NCBI GenBank assembly: GCA_026874595.1
Contig: CM049309.1
Location: forward strand, 17,192,576-17,256,575
Direction of reading: 5' to 3'
Source: Sipunculus nudus
Taxonomy: Eukaryota; Annelida; Sipuncula; Golfingiida; Sipunculidae
DNA length: 64,000 nucleotides
The first letter of the stretch is position 1, and each line of letters begins with the position of its first letter. The notes beneath the pieces are model-generated. The model was not told the origin of the DNA and searched no databases. It saw nothing but the letters and a program-made list of their open reading frames with translations. This document shows positions 13,046 through 26,439 of the stretch, one piece after another. Position numbers and translations under genes: made by a program.

Positions 13046-15370
13046 CAATCAATCGATATGCATTATGCTGTTTTCGAATTTTCTAAAATTACCTATTGAC
13101 AAACAATGTTTAGATTTTAATGATTAATGTCATTATCAGAGTCGACGCTTGACATAGCCGTGAAGACTCAACTCAGAAGGTATTTGAAATGGATCGGTAA
13201 GCCTACTTGAGTCGTGACATACGGGGGAATGCACTGCAACGGTCATCCATACTATTCATCCAAGCTATGAATGGTGAATTAACACAACACAATACATGTC
13301 AGCTCATAAACCAAAGTGAAAACCAATCTCCCTAGCAGCATGGCATTTTCGTATCGCGTACAAGATGGCTATCGTCCATTAATATATGCGAGCCATGCTT
13401 GTATTTATTCGATCAGAAATTAAATTAACATGTATGGGAATTTACCCCGTTACAACGGATTCTGTCTCGCATATATGTAGTGTTGTTAGAAAGTACATAA
13501 AATATATCGCGATTGATTTGGTTTATTTTAAGTGACAGCGTACCAATAGGCCATGAGGCGTTGTCTAATATGACAAAAATATTTGCATTTCTTTTCTTAG
13601 TGAATATGTGTAGGCAAATTTAGCTCTGAACCCTATTTTCTTTCCCCCTTTTCTTGCAAGGTGACAAATAGTAAAGACGACACATTTCCACTCAGAAATT
13701 GGCCTGGTTGATTAAATAATACATTAAGAATTAGAAAAAAATTTTTCCTTCGCCATAAGCTATACGAGGGGTCGTAATGTTTTAAGTGTGACCCTCATAA
13801 TACGAACCTACGCAAGCTGGATGACAATGTGGTTTGATCGGTTGTGATACACGGGGTGTGTATATATCTGCGTGAAAAATAACGACCGTCCCATAATAAA
13901 CCAGGCACCCGTGACATTACACCAACACGCCCCTGTCATTTCAGCACTACTCCCCGCCATGAGAACCAGCGAGCAGCTGGTACCCCTGTCGTTAATAAGA
14001 AAAAAACAGCGCCTGCACTTTTTTCAATATCATACAGTTTATACTTCTCCAGTGTTCTAATATCCAAAGCACGAATGATCCCTGCGATTCCATGTGTACG
14101 TTACATAGCCATGAAAAAAAACGAGGGTAATAATAGGCATTTACCAGCAAGAAAGGTGGACACAACGTGTTGGACTTTCAATTTCTCAGGAGCTTTGCTG
14201 CCAAGAATGTGAGTCTAGGAAATACGTTTCCGCACCTCGTTTTGGCAGGAGGTCCAAGTGGTAACAGATCTCATTGTTCATTTCACACCGCGTCCACATG
14301 TGTTTCGTTGGGTTTATCCCATTACGCCCGCAATATGGACAGTTGGGTCACGCGGGTATTTGAGTCGGTGAAATGATGGAAAACACGTTAGGGAGGGGGA
14401 AAGCAGCGAATAGTCTCGACAACTCCGTCTACGCTCCAAATCTATCACGGCGTGACCTCTGCCCCTGTCTTATAAGTACACGATGTGCCTATCATGAACC
14501 TATCACGATTAAATTAAATTGTTGACTCACACGCCCTTACTACTTAATCATCGTAAGGTCAATTGTGTATGGACTTTTATACTCAGAACCTCTTTATATA
14601 TATCTTTATTGTCGGTTTTACTACTGTTTTCACTGTGAAGGTACATTTCGACCTATTTATCTCGACATCTAATCTTTGCCCCTTAATCACTCGCGCAGAG
14701 ATGAAAAAGTGAAAACTATTTTACAAAAATGACTAACTATCCCTACACATCATGCGTTTCCCTAGAAACCTTGAATTAATGGGAGGATATATTTTTGTAA
14801 CTGGTTTTGATAATTTTCTTTATCCTTCAATGCTTAAAGCGAAGAACTTAAATGACAGAATGAGTCGTATTAAATGAAAACAAAAAAAAGAGTGTTTGCC
14901 TTCATAGTGTCCGACAGTAAACAATGAAGCTGTAAATTAATGTTACGGGACAATGGCAATGTAAACACGGGAATACCTATAAGGTCAGGTAAATGAAATT
15001 GAAAATACGATATAATCTTATAAAAATTTATTTATATCCATTTCGGGATATTCAATCCATCGTTTCTTGATTAGAAGCCGTATAGGCATTACATTTACTC
15101 TCGCTATAAAATGATAAAAAGCTCATTGGTTAGTTTCTTGGAGCGTCCCTTGGGGAGATAAAGTGAAGTTAGAAAAGATAGATAAGAGGAAGAAGATTGG
15201 ATGGTGTGAGCCCGACAAAATGAGAGAATATACGGTTTTGTGTCGACCAGCTCAGAAGATAAGGTTCAAAATAGATGGATGTTTTCCAATAAGGGGTACA
15301 GTTGTTAGGCCAAACAAAAAAGTGTAATATTCTGGTTTTAGGTATCATTATTGTCTAAACCCCCTATATT
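13046..15370. other. Spacer, no gene supported
   Basis: GC-richer patches at 13,870-14,460 contain short plus-strand frames without splice sites or family motifs. I see no gene. Confidence 0.4.
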
Positions 15371-15374
15371 TCTA

Positions 15375-15800
15375 AGATCAATCCAAAAGTGGTTTATATT
15401 TATATATAAAGCATACATTATTTAAATCTGGTACAGTGATATTTTTTGTGGTATACATATTTTTAAAATTTTTAATCAATTTCACATGATTTTGTAACAT
15501 TAAAAAAAATTAAAGATACTCTATTTTCAGTAACCCCCAGTAACAATAAGCCGCTTTTTAATGGACTAATGCTAATATCTGTAATTTTTTTTGTTCAACT
15601 GTGATTTTTTTTTCTAGCCTAAAACGGAAATTTAAATTTATATTCAATAATAAATAATCTAAATGTTACAAAATCATGTGAAAATTAATAAAAAGTTTTA
15701 AAAAAATGTATACCATCAGAAAGATGAGGATACCAGGTTTTAAATAATGTATACTTTATGGAATCTACTATGAAATGAAACACTTTTGAATTTAATTTAT
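15375..15800. repeat. Long inverted repeat (MITE-like hairpin)
   Basis: The left arm runs from about 15,375 to 15,515, with CATTATTTAAATCTGGTA and then CACATGATTTTGTAACATT. It is complementary to the right arm at about 15,660-15,800, with AATGTTACAAAATCATGTG and ATACCAGGTTTTAAATAATG. The arms are imperfect, each about 130 bp, around a loop of about 150 bp. No coding sequence is seen. Confidence 0.75.
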
Positions 15801-17120
15801 ATTTATTGAACTGTAAAACAAACAAAAATCATTTGTTTTCAATTAAAGGAAATAAAATATAGGAGAAATTAAAACAAAATAAAAATTAAAATGTGGCCTT
15901 AGTAATTTGCAAGGAAGCACCGAAACGACGTACTGTATGTGTTAATTTGTTAACCGATTGGAAACTAAAGTATTTTTTACCTTGGCCTAAAGGCGCAAAG
16001 TGGTGGGGTATTACAAGCCATTTATTCGGTTACCACTTTGCAGGAGTGGCTGATGACAGATAAGATGCCTATGGGTAAAACTTAATTGTGTGTGAACCTG
16101 TAATTCGCGGCTACAGGCAAGTAGGTTTGATACATTAGAGCTGGAATGACAAATGGGGACTTCCACCTTGACATAATTGGTCACTCTGAACATTTAGCGT
16201 AGGACGGATGACGTGATGGATGGCGTTGGTAAAAGTGCGATAAGTCTACGGGCGGCTTGAAAATACAAGAAAGTTAAAGGGTTAAAAGAACGCTGTGTGT
16301 ACGGATTTGCCATGTTTCCGCAAGCTAAAACCATATATATTGATAATGAAATCTGGTATTTAAAGTGCATTCTTTTTTTAAAGTATAATGCTTTATTTTA
16401 ACACATTGTTTTATAGGTAAATCGTTGTAAATCACCTGTCAGCATCTTAATGATGGTAATTTTAAAATCTGGACAAATTTTGTAGCTGATTCTCAGATAT
16501 TTGCTCAGTCGATGTTTCCCAAACTGACATGCAGTGTATTGGGTAGTGTAAATTCAGTACATAATCTTTTTCACGAATTTGCAAAAAGGAATTAACACAT
16601 AATGGATTCACATATAATTCCCTTTATGAATAGATATACAATCCATTGAGTCACCCACAAAGGTACTTCACGATTCTCTGCAGATATCATTTTTGAAGCT
16701 TCTTTCCAAAGAGAACCTGCAGTAATTTACAAAAATAGTCTGGGAATTTTTTTTAGGTTTCACTATATCATTCATATATTTTACACAATTATGTATATTT
16801 TCCTTGCACATCTTAACAAGGTATGCAAGGATATCAATTGCTGATGAAGTATAAATACACGTTTATGCGTGATGAATCATGAATTGCATATGGACAGGTC
16901 ATTAAAGGGACATAATCAGGAGCAGTATTACATCCATTCGCTTCACGTATTCATTCGTATTACTATGTCGATATGGTATTTCAGTTCTAGGGTAAATGAA
17001 AAAATATTTTGTCGAAGAGTGCCTGCAGCTTTTAATACTTCAAAATCAAAATTACCTGAAAAGGATAAAATCACAAGCAGTTATATTTATGTGTTGAACT
17101 AGTCCGGTGTATTTACCACA
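15801..17120. other. Spacer, no gene seen
   Basis: No supported gene or repeat. The frame at 16,869-17,102 has no splice context or motif. Confidence 0.4.
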
Positions 17121-17124
17121 CATT

Positions 17125-17620
17125 CGTTAAAGGGACCTATTCACATAACAGGCATGTTAAATATACATGAAATATAGAGTTATCACTTAAAACATTATAG
17201 TAACTAACAATAATTCATTTAAGTCTGTTTGCTTTCTCCTGTAAACTAGGGACAAAACTTGAACCGGGCGCGATCACCTTAAAACATTATAGTATCTAGC
17301 AATTTTTCATTTAGATCTGTTTGCTTTCTCCTGTAAACTAGGGACAAAACTTGAACCGGGCGCGATCAGATCCATAAATGTAAACATAGCGCGCACGCCA
17401 CCTGGTAGCCGTACCTCGCAACTTCACAAATCAATGTCTTTCGAGCTGCCAATCAGTGTTTCATATGTGTTTCCTCTTTCCTGTTTCTTCTCCTTGTAGG
17501 GAAATTATTGCGCATGCGCAGGATCGGACGTCATAGTCTTGATCTGGTAAATGATACACGTGGACACGTTTACTCACACACAGAACCATACAACGTATAA
17601 ACAGGTGAACTGGAGATAGC
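17125..17620. repeat. Dispersed repeat family A, copy 2, with internal duplication
   Basis: It opens with AGGGACCTATTCACATAACA and TGTTAAATATA as in copy 1 and contains CCGGGCGCGATC. Inside, a 92-bp unit (17,186-17,277 and 17,278-17,369) is repeated in tandem, each ending in GAACCGGGCGCGATCA. The far end holds GTTTACTCACACACAGAACC. The 113-codon minus frame at 17,461-17,802 lies partly on this repeat and is not supported as a gene. Confidence 0.7.
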
Positions 17621-17867
17621 AAGTCCATGTGTAAAGATACTTTTGCTGGGAAAATAAAATTTTTATTCAAAATGTACAAACAGCGTGGGATATTATTGGT
17701 ATGTTTATGTACCATTATAATAGTGAAATCTGATGTTTCCTGTTTCTTACTCATCAGAGTTGCCAATGGGATGCACATCCTGCAGTTATTAAAGGAACAC
17801 ACTGTGTGCTGAGCCTGATTCTTACGTTTACCTAATTTATAATGTCCTAGAGTGTCTCTTTTTTAAT

Positions 17868-18245
17868 TTTTTTTTTTTGGTTGAGGTAGCCGCCTCCATT
17901 TTTTTTAATGCTTGCTTAACTAAGTATTATGTACATTTGCGAAATTCCATTCCGGTTTCGGAGAACGTGACAAGGGCTTACACGCGATAATTCTGGCTTC
18001 AACCAGGCTCAGTGTTTCACTCCTGCGAGTCTTGGGTGTGTGCCATCCCCTTTGCTGGGTTAAAACACCGAGGAACCCCCGAAAGGCGCATTCGTTTGTG
18101 AGTGAAACACGAATGTTTGGCACAGTCTCCGCGGGGGACGACCGCGAAAAATCTCAACGCCTCGGCTCAGATTAGAACTCACGATCTCCCGGCTTTAAGT
18201 CCTATGAGGTGCAGAAGCCAGTTGTCTTAGTAGCAGCAATATGTC
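17868..18245 (-). mobile_element. tRNA-derived SINE, family 1, copy 2
   Basis: It is collinear with the copy at 12,650-13,045. On the minus strand the head reads CTTAGT-like sequence, then CTGGCTTCTGCACC, then AAGCCGGGAGATCGTGAGTT, consistent with a tRNA-like A and B box arrangement. The body carries CGGTCGTCCCCCGCGG and GGGGGTTCCTCGGTGT. The total length of about 380 bp fits a SINE with a long body. Confidence 0.65.
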
Positions 18246-20900
18246 ATATATACACGTCTTTAATAATGTCATATAAATCTTGTCATGCTATCAACACTAA
18301 AAAATAACATTTTATGATATGATTGATCTTATTGAAAGGTTAAATGAAATGAGATACGTAAAGAAAAACCATTACCTAGATATCAAAACAGCACATCCGT
18401 TTATGTTTAATCGATACACCGTTTACAACCAAAGTAAACTTACAAAAAGTCCGTATCAGATGCGACCAGGTGTAGCATACAGAAAGAGCCGTTATGGATG
18501 CAATGATCTTCTGAAATTCAAAGGTACCTTGGATTTTGCAAGCATTCATGGCATAAGTTCATGCTCATTTGCGACACTCTATCTAATTTTCCCATAACCA
18601 GGACATACTTATCAAGGCTGAAAAAGGAAAATATTTGTCAAATTATCCGATATGTTTTTGTATCTGAGTTACCTTCATTTAAATAAGAAGAGATGCTGGT
18701 GTTTTACACGAGAAGCAAAAATGATAACAAGCAGAGCTTAGTGTGGATCGAAGTAGGAGACACTTTGAAATCGTATACCAATGTGAGCACTAAGTACATA
18801 GTGTTAAAATACAGTCATTTCTGTGTCGGGTCTGGTCAAAATCTGCATTTCTCCATTCCCAAGCAACCGGCTTCTTTTTTATGTTTCTGTATGTCACTGG
18901 ATGTTTACAGTTTCCGGAGAAGTAAAAATCAATAAAAAAATTTGTAGCAATTTGGCTTCGTATTTCAAGGAATTTCGCACCCAGCAAGGAAGAACGGTGA
19001 CTTGTCTATATTCAAAGAAGACATACTGTTTTGTGCTTAATGAGAGCCTGTTTCACAAATCTTTCTAAGCTAATCTGATAATTCCATGACATTCCGCTTT
19101 GAATTGAGAAAAACAAACCATCTTCTAATGAAAAAAAGTTATGGCAAATTTAAGGCATTTGAAATAGATTTCCCAGATTAACTGCATGTGCGCTCATCTG
19201 GAAGTGATGAATATATTCTAGATCTTTTATTTCTGTTTTTCTTTTATCTCATATATTTGTTATCTTTCTCGTTTTCTTATTTGTTTCTTTTTTTTTAATT
19301 ATTGTTTCTTTCTTTTCGTTTCATTTTTCCTGTTCCTTTTCGTATTATTTGTTATTGTTCTTTTATTTTAGATATCCAATCAATTTTTCGTTTACTTGCT
19401 TTTTTGGAACTTTTCTGATTTTAATAAATTTTACAGCTTTGATATATGGCTAACGTTTCTCTGTTCTGGCTCCTTGCCAGCCATAAAAAAGGATGAATCC
19501 TACGGGTAAAATCAATACTCAAATAGATATGCATGAAAGGTCACGATTTTAATTTCCCGCAAATTTAAAGAAAGTCAAGCTTCAAAAAATGCTTTCGACA
19601 AGATTGTTAATTACCATTAGAGCTAATATACGTAATTAAAAAAGTAATCTTGCGTATCTTATCAAAGCAGTTGCAGTCACCAAGTTGGTGCTGTGCCACA
19701 TACAATAAGCGGCCAAGCCGTAACCTTTGTTTTACCTGCGGTTTTTCTGTGTATTTGAGGGGGAGTTTGGCGTACACGCAATATAATAAAATTACTCCTT
19801 GATGTATCTGTCATGAAACAGCAGTTCTTTACAATAAAGGATTTCCTAGTGAGGGATTAGATCCGTCCCAGGTCAATACTATCTGAATTCCATGGTATCA
19901 GTTAGTTCTCTATGTTAGACGAGTATTGGGCCTCTGTGTGGCTTTATTTTTAGCTCACTATGAATGAAAGCACCCGGTAGATAGACTGCGTATAATTGAT
20001 CAACGGGTCTGAATCACTCTTCAGAGCGGTGATAAACGATTGATCCCGATCAAATGAGCTCCAGCAAGTTTCAGCAAACTAAAGAAGCATCGCAACTTAA
20101 TTAAGAATACCCTGTACATGCTTGAAAGCTGAATCCATTATTTAATGTCAACCCTGAATGAAAACTGATTAATCTCGAAAGGTTACACATACGTTAGTAG
20201 CCAAATTTTTTTCTCGCTACAAAAGAGTTTTTATTATAGAATTAACATGAACTCACGAGGAGCTGAATCACCTAATTGCAACATATTTTTTTCTTTTACC
20301 AAACTATGACTGTTAACTTAAACAGATGCATCATAAGAAAATGATAAAAAAATCTGTATCTGGTGCATGAAATAATCAGACATTTTTAGGGAAACAATCA
20401 AATAATGAGAATATGTTTATTGATTTCTGGGGAGCAGTGTGACCTTTTTTACACATAAATTTACCAATGCCATTTAAAAAAAATATCAGTTAAACATCAG
20501 TTGAAAAGAAGGAAATTATGAATACAGCTTTTGGTGTGAAACTTTTTTTTATTTTTCATTTAAAATGGTGACAAATATAAATAAAATGTCAAAGATATAT
20601 TGAAGCATAGATCTCAATATCACTACCATATATTTATACTTCTTTATGATAAAAATGACGCTTTGAAATAAATATATACATAGATTAGATATTTAGCAGA
20701 GACGTCCGCTCACATTTAAAAGATGGTTGGAAATGATGGCACATATAATTCAATCAATTTCTAATTTTTAATTAAATCCAGTTCCAATTTTTTACAAGAA
20801 CATGAATCATTAATAATTGTTAAATATATCGGAGGGTACAGGGACTACAATATTTAAGAGAAAGTCGATCGATTTATAATAAAAAGTATTTTTCCTGATT
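18246..20900. other. AT-rich spacer, no gene supported
   Basis: Plus-strand frames at 18,319-18,597 and 18,693-19,068 are coding-length by chance standards and show no motif. A T-rich stretch lies at 19,200-19,400. Confidence 0.4.
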
Positions 20901-21640
20901 CAATGATGGATGTGTGTAAGACGTTCGTTTACGGTAATCTGATGACAGATTACCCCAACACGATTATTTATTGCCAATCATATATCGCGGTTTCCTATTG
21001 TGTGCTAAATAATTTACATTCTACGAGTATAGCATGTATGACTTATATTTCTCTTAATTAAGAAGAATCAATAGAACAGATCTCCTCGCCGACAAATAAT
21101 GAAATTTGACCTAGAGCGAGTAATCCCGTGAAATCAGAGGGCGGAATTTTAATACATGGAGCTGCAATTAGGCTGAAGATTTACTCCAATGAGCAAAAAC
21201 TACTGAACTGTTTAAGATTTATCATTTTGGCTACTCAGGAAAGCCGCAGGCAAGAGGGTGGCCAGTCTGCAAGGCAAGAACCAAAACGAGGTCAACGTAG
21301 TCATCCAACTCTGCGGAGGGATCAGTCAGTTTCGATTGTTTCTCGCAGGAAAGATGGAATATTTGACATATTTTGCGAAACATCATCACAACTTTGTCAC
21401 TTGAAAGGGGTTTGCGCATAAAAACATGTGATGCCATTAATGCAATCCTCCATCCACACGAGCGCCAGCCTCGTTTTGGATTGACACTTTTATCCTATTA
21501 GTCTCAGCAGAATCGACGTTCGCCATTTTGAACAATTGCTATCCCCGAAGCTTGCGTGTTGTTGTGTCCACCTCAGTGATGGATGGGTTTTCTTGTAATG
21601 TCAGCCGGGTGCTGCGTGGCTTACCGTGTATTAACGGAGG
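20901..21640. other. Unique, less AT-rich block
   Basis: The composition is more balanced than its surroundings, without microsatellites. There are overlapping frames on both strands near 21,128-21,437. No splice sites or protein family are recognised. It could be conserved non-coding DNA; this is inference only. Confidence 0.3.
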
Positions 21641-22600
21641 TAATTTCCTTAAATATTAGGGGTGTGAGAATCATTTGTATCCTGAATAGCGAAATTTGCA
21701 GCCTGGTTATAAATAAACCATAAACTAGAACTTCTTTGACCTAACAACGCCTCCTGTGTTTGTATTAATGAATTTTATTGCCGGTGATAGTGAAGGTCCA
21801 GCAATTAGACAAGACATTTATAACCACGCAGAACCAGCTTTGGTCCTGTTCCTTCACACCCGAGCTCTGTGAACATTTGTTACCAGACAATAAAGACTGA
21901 ATAACTTTGTTAATTTGTCCTGGCTGGCTTTGTGCTTTGTTATCTTTTATGACTCCGTTTTTCACACGTTAAAGGGTCTTTGTAATAAAACGAGACATTC
22001 CCTGCTCCTTTTGTGTTGTGGTCAATTAAAATTTCCTACCAGAGTTCATCTTCTAAGATTATCTAGGTAACTAACTCTAGTAGCATCTAGATTTTAAAAC
22101 TATAGGGATGTACAACTCTTGGTTAGCTTCCTTCCTCTGTTTATTGATAACAATGATAATGATGGCAATGATTATATTAATTATGTCACTTCTTTTATTT
22201 GTGTATTGAAAGGATTTCTCTGCATATATTCCCGGAAATTGTAGTTTTTCTTTACCAAAAGCCTTAGAATTCTTACTGATGATACAGTTTTGCTTCACTA
22301 TAGGTGATAAATAAAATATATCATTATATATATATATATATTAATTATTATATTAGTTATTTATCAGTTAATTATTATATATATTAGTTATTTGTCCCCC
22401 AAATAATATTAAACCAAAAAAAACCATAGCGTCACAAAAAATCCTAGATCTAAATAAAAAATTGTTATATCTTATACGTTGCATGTAGAATTATATTGTA
22501 CTCAATAAGATTAAAAAACTGTTGGTTGATTGCTTGATTTTTATTTTAAAAAAATCGCCATGTTGTACAATGACCTTTTTATCGGATCCATGACTGCATG
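21641..22600. other. AT-rich spacer, no gene seen
   Basis: It includes short TA runs and a TTAATTATTATATTAGTTATTT repeat near 22,320-22,395. No gene is supported. Confidence 0.4.
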
Positions 22601-22603
22601 AAC

Positions 22604-22709
<106 letters not shown>

Positions 22710-22904
22710 ATATCTTACTTTGTCTGTCTACTTAACCCGATGTAGTCACCAATATTTTGTCTGTAATTTGTTATATATCACTCGTTCACACTTTTTGCCT
22801 TTGTCACTCTCGAACTTTGGAGCACTGGGTGCATATAGGGATCAATCAATGATGTAGGACTCGTGGCCGAACTTGGACTGGAGTCCGGATTCGAGTCCAC
22901 TTAT

Positions 22905-23335
22905 TTAAGGACTCGGACTTGGATTCCGAGGTTCTGGACTCGGACTTGGACTCCGAGGTTCTGGACTCGGACTTGGACTCCGAGGTTCTGGACTCGGAAT
23001 TGGACTCCGAGGTTCTGGACTCGGACTTGGACTCCGAGGTTCTGGAGTCGGACTTGGACTCCGAGATTCTGGACTCAGACTTGGACTCCGAGGTTCTGGA
23101 CTCGAACTTGGACTCCGAGGTTCTGGACTCAGACGTGGACTCCGAGGTTCTGGACTCGGACTTTGACTCCGAAGTTCCTGACTCGGACTTGGACTCATAG
23201 GTTCTGGACTCGGACTTGGACTCCGAGGTTCTGGACTCGGACTTGGACTCCGAGGTATCTAACTCGGACTTGGACTCCGAGGTTCTGGACTCGTACTTTG
23301 ACTCCGAGGTTCTGGACTTGGACTTGGACTCGGAG
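22905..23335 (+). repeat. 27-bp minisatellite, array 1
   Basis: About 16 copies of the unit GACTCCGAGGTTCTGGACTC plus GGACTTG. Because 27 is divisible by three, frames stay open: one plus frame reads DSEVLDSDL repeats, another TWTPRFWTR, and the minus strand SPSPEPRSP-like repeats. None has gene context, so I treat them as translations of the repeat. Confidence 0.9.
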
Positions 23336-23784
23336 GTAAGGACTCGAGAAATAAGGCACTGTCCGTCTCAAGTCTTGTGGAAAAGAAACTCCATCACAAA
23401 TTATATAAATTTATTTTTATATTTATTATTTTTTTAAAACATATTCATGTAGCCCGTTCAGACAAGATTGTCTGATCTGCCACAGAGCCCTGTTTGGATA
23501 TACAGTTTATTCAATGTATAAAACATCTAAAATGCAAGTAGAATTAAAAAAAACTGACTATAGATAAAATATATATATATAATATCTTACTTTGTCTGTC
23601 TACTTAACCCGTTGTAGTCACCAATATTTTGTCTGTAATTTGTTATATATCACTCGTTCACACTTTGTGCCTTTGTCACTCTCGAACTTTGGAGCACTGG
23701 GTGCATATAGGGATCAATCAATGATGTAGGACTCGTGTCCGAACTTGGACTGGAGTCCGGTTTCGAGTCCACTTATTTAAGGAC

Positions 23785-24255
23785 TCGGACTTGGATTCCG
23801 AGGTTCTGGACTCGGACTTGGACTCCGAGGTTCTGGACTCGGACTTGGACTCCGAGGTTCTGGACTCGGACTTGGATTCCGAGGTTCTGGACTCGGACTT
23901 GGACTCCGAGGTTCTGGACTCGGAATTGGACTCCGAGGTTCTGGACTCGGACTTGGACTCCGAGGTTCTGGAGTCGGACTTGGACTCCGAGATTCTAGAC
24001 TCAGACTTGGACTCCGAGGTTCTGGACTCGGACTTGGACTCCGAGGTTCTGGACTCAGACGTGGACTCCGAGGTTCTGGACTCGGACTTTGACTCCGAAG
24101 TTCCTGACTCGGACTTGGACTCCGAGGTTCTGGACTCGGACTTGGACTCCGAGGTTCTGGACTCGGACTTGGACTCCGAGGAATCTAACTCGGACTTGGA
24201 CTCCGAGGTTCTGGACTCGTACTTTGACTCCGAGGTTCTGGACTTGGACTCAGAG
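23785..24255 (+). repeat. 27-bp minisatellite, array 2
   Basis: The same unit as array 1, with about 17 copies, lies inside the second duplicated block. A frame of 188 codons (23,791-24,357) stays open through the array. There is no start context, splice site or family match to suggest that it is expressed. Confidence 0.9.
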
Positions 24256-24615
24256 GTAAGGACTCGAGAAATTAGGCACTGTCCGTCTCAAGTCTTGTGG
24301 AAAAGAAACTCCATCACAAATTATATAAATTTATTTTTATATTTATTATTTTTTTAAAACATATTCAGGTAGCCCGTTCAGACAAGATTGTCTGATCTGC
24401 CACAGAGCCCTGTTTGGATATACAGTTTATTCAATGTATAAAACATCTAAAATGCAAGTAGAATTAAAAAAAAAGTGACTAAAGATAAAATTATGCAGCA
24501 AGATGGGATATTTAACATGAAGATATATGACTATGACATTTAACGTAATATACAGCAAGATGTGATATTAAACATGAATATAAAACTCTGACATGCAACG
24601 TAATATACAAGGCAA

Positions 24616-24867
24616 TCATGAGTATGAAATAAATATGAAATATAACAGAGTTTCAAATAGCATGCAATATATGACAGATTTATCACATGATACTTTTTTA
24701 AAGACCTGAAAGGAGGAACAGTTTCTTTGAGATTCATTTAATGTGTTCCACAAAATAGGACCTCGGCATAAAAATGATTTCTTTAAGTAGTCTGTCCGAG
24801 GTTTTGGTACATATAATTTATTGGAATAGCTATTGCGTGTATCATATTGGTGGACTTGAGTGTACAC
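24616..24867 (-). pseudogene. C-terminal fragment of a LINE reverse transcriptase
   Basis: The minus-strand frame contains VHQYDTRNSYSNKLYVPKPR, then RGPILWNTLNES and a final FKK. Non-LTR retrotransposon ORF2 proteins commonly end with H-x-Y-x-T-R, a Pro/Arg-rich word, G-P-x-x-W-N-x-L and F-K. This fragment lacks the polymerase core and is therefore a 5'-truncated copy. It points the opposite way to the LINE at 25,110. Confidence 0.7.
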
Positions 24868-25109
24868 ATGGTTGAACTACTGACAGAATAAAGCAAAAAA
24901 GTAAATATATAAATAAATAAATAGATAAGACTATACATGACAGGTTTTAGCTCTGCATCAGGTGGTAAACGTAACTAAATATACAAGAAATGGGCACTTA
25001 TAAAATAACTTAAAATTGGCTTGATTATCTCAAATATCCTTAATAAATACTCTTTTAATAAAAGATTTGCCATTGACCATCACTCGGACTTGGATTCTAG
25101 TTCCAAATC

Positions 25110-25620
25110 ACTCAGGCGCGGGGAAGGTGTACCACAAGGACTCCATACGGAGGTATCGGGTTCTTTGCCAAGAAGCATGAACATGTTATGTACAAATCTA
25201 TTGTGGTTAATTCTGATAGAGTCACAGTAGAACAGATTCTGCCTTGTAGCAAGACTATATTCAATATATTTGGTGTATATATGCCATATTTTACTTGCCG
25301 CACTGATCAGACGGAGCTATACAGTTATACTCTTGACATCTAACAGTCAGCAATTAATAGCATGGACCCCTCACCCATTATGATAGTTGGTGACATGAAT
25401 GCTTACCTGTCAGGCCAGGCTGAATTGTCAAGATGTTAGTACAGGTCTTAACCTTTTAACACCGAGTGTTATGTTGTATGATTTTTTTATGCAAGAATGA
25501 TTCCAAAGTTGCTAACTTCTGTTCCATCAAGATGTATCTTATACATATCCAAATGGGATTTATCGATCATATGTTGACCACGGTCTTTACTGTAGTTTCT
25601 CTAACAATATAATTACTAAC
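25110..25620 (+). pseudogene. Decayed LINE ORF2, endonuclease part
   Basis: In shifting plus-strand frames I read TPYGGIGFFAKK, VNSDRV..EQIL, then IFNIFGVYMPYFT (about 25,140-25,300), then IMIVGDMNAYLSG (about 25,375-25,415), then YIDHMLTT near 25,560. This is the order seen in the apurinic-type endonuclease domain of non-LTR retrotransposons, including the G-D-x-N catalytic word. Stops and frameshifts break it repeatedly, so it cannot encode an active protein. The reverse transcriptase part follows downstream. Confidence 0.75.
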
Positions 25621-26439
25621 TGCTCAATATTGTCTAGAAAGCCACCCGAAGTTAGTGATCCCCTTCCCTTGAACACGACTGTTTCATTGCTAGGTATCTT
25701 CTTCCATGAAATGTAAAGTGTATAATAATGTTCTGGAATATCCCAAACTGGTCGAATACTAAAGTATGTGACCCGGATCAGCGTTATGTCAAGGAAACTG
25801 CTGGCCTGTTACCTGCAGCAAACCTGAATAACATGAAATCTAGTGAGGCGGCTTATCCTGTTGTTAATGCAATGTGTGACGACATGAATAAGACGATGCA
25901 TGATGCCTGCCTTAAGGTCATTAATTGACTGCCTGATTACACGCGATAAACAATGCTTCTGGTATGGTATATGTAATTCGTGTGTTAGGCCACGTGAGGG
26001 TCATGTATATGCATGTTATAAAGCAGCCTAGAAAAATAATCGATTAGCCTGTAACCAAGCTGTGAACAAATAAATCGCTGAAGTTAAATTATATATATAT
26101 GAATAGATATATGAAGATCTTTGGGCTTTGATCATACGGACAAAAACGAAACGAGCCTGATAATTTAGATATTTCTAAGTTGACTGAGTATTACATAGAA
26201 AAAAATTCTGACTCATGTTCATAATTCTGTATTCTCGAATGCTGACTTTGACGTTAGAGCAAAACACGACCATCTTACTTCTTTATTTGTACTGATAAAG
26301 TTATATTTGAATCGATGGTTAATGGTTTCATTAAAAGATTAAATTTTTATGTTCGCCAGGTACGGATTGTATTGTATCTGAACATTTTAAGCATGCCATT
26401 CGATCTAGAATTGTTAATTATCTTAGTGTAATGTTTAAC

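Noticed and set aside
22863-24357. Long open frames (up to 188 codons) with [18 protein letters not shown] or SPSPEPRSP repeats as a repetitive protein gene
   Set aside because: They are translations of a 27-bp minisatellite, open on both strands and in several frames, with no splice sites or start context.
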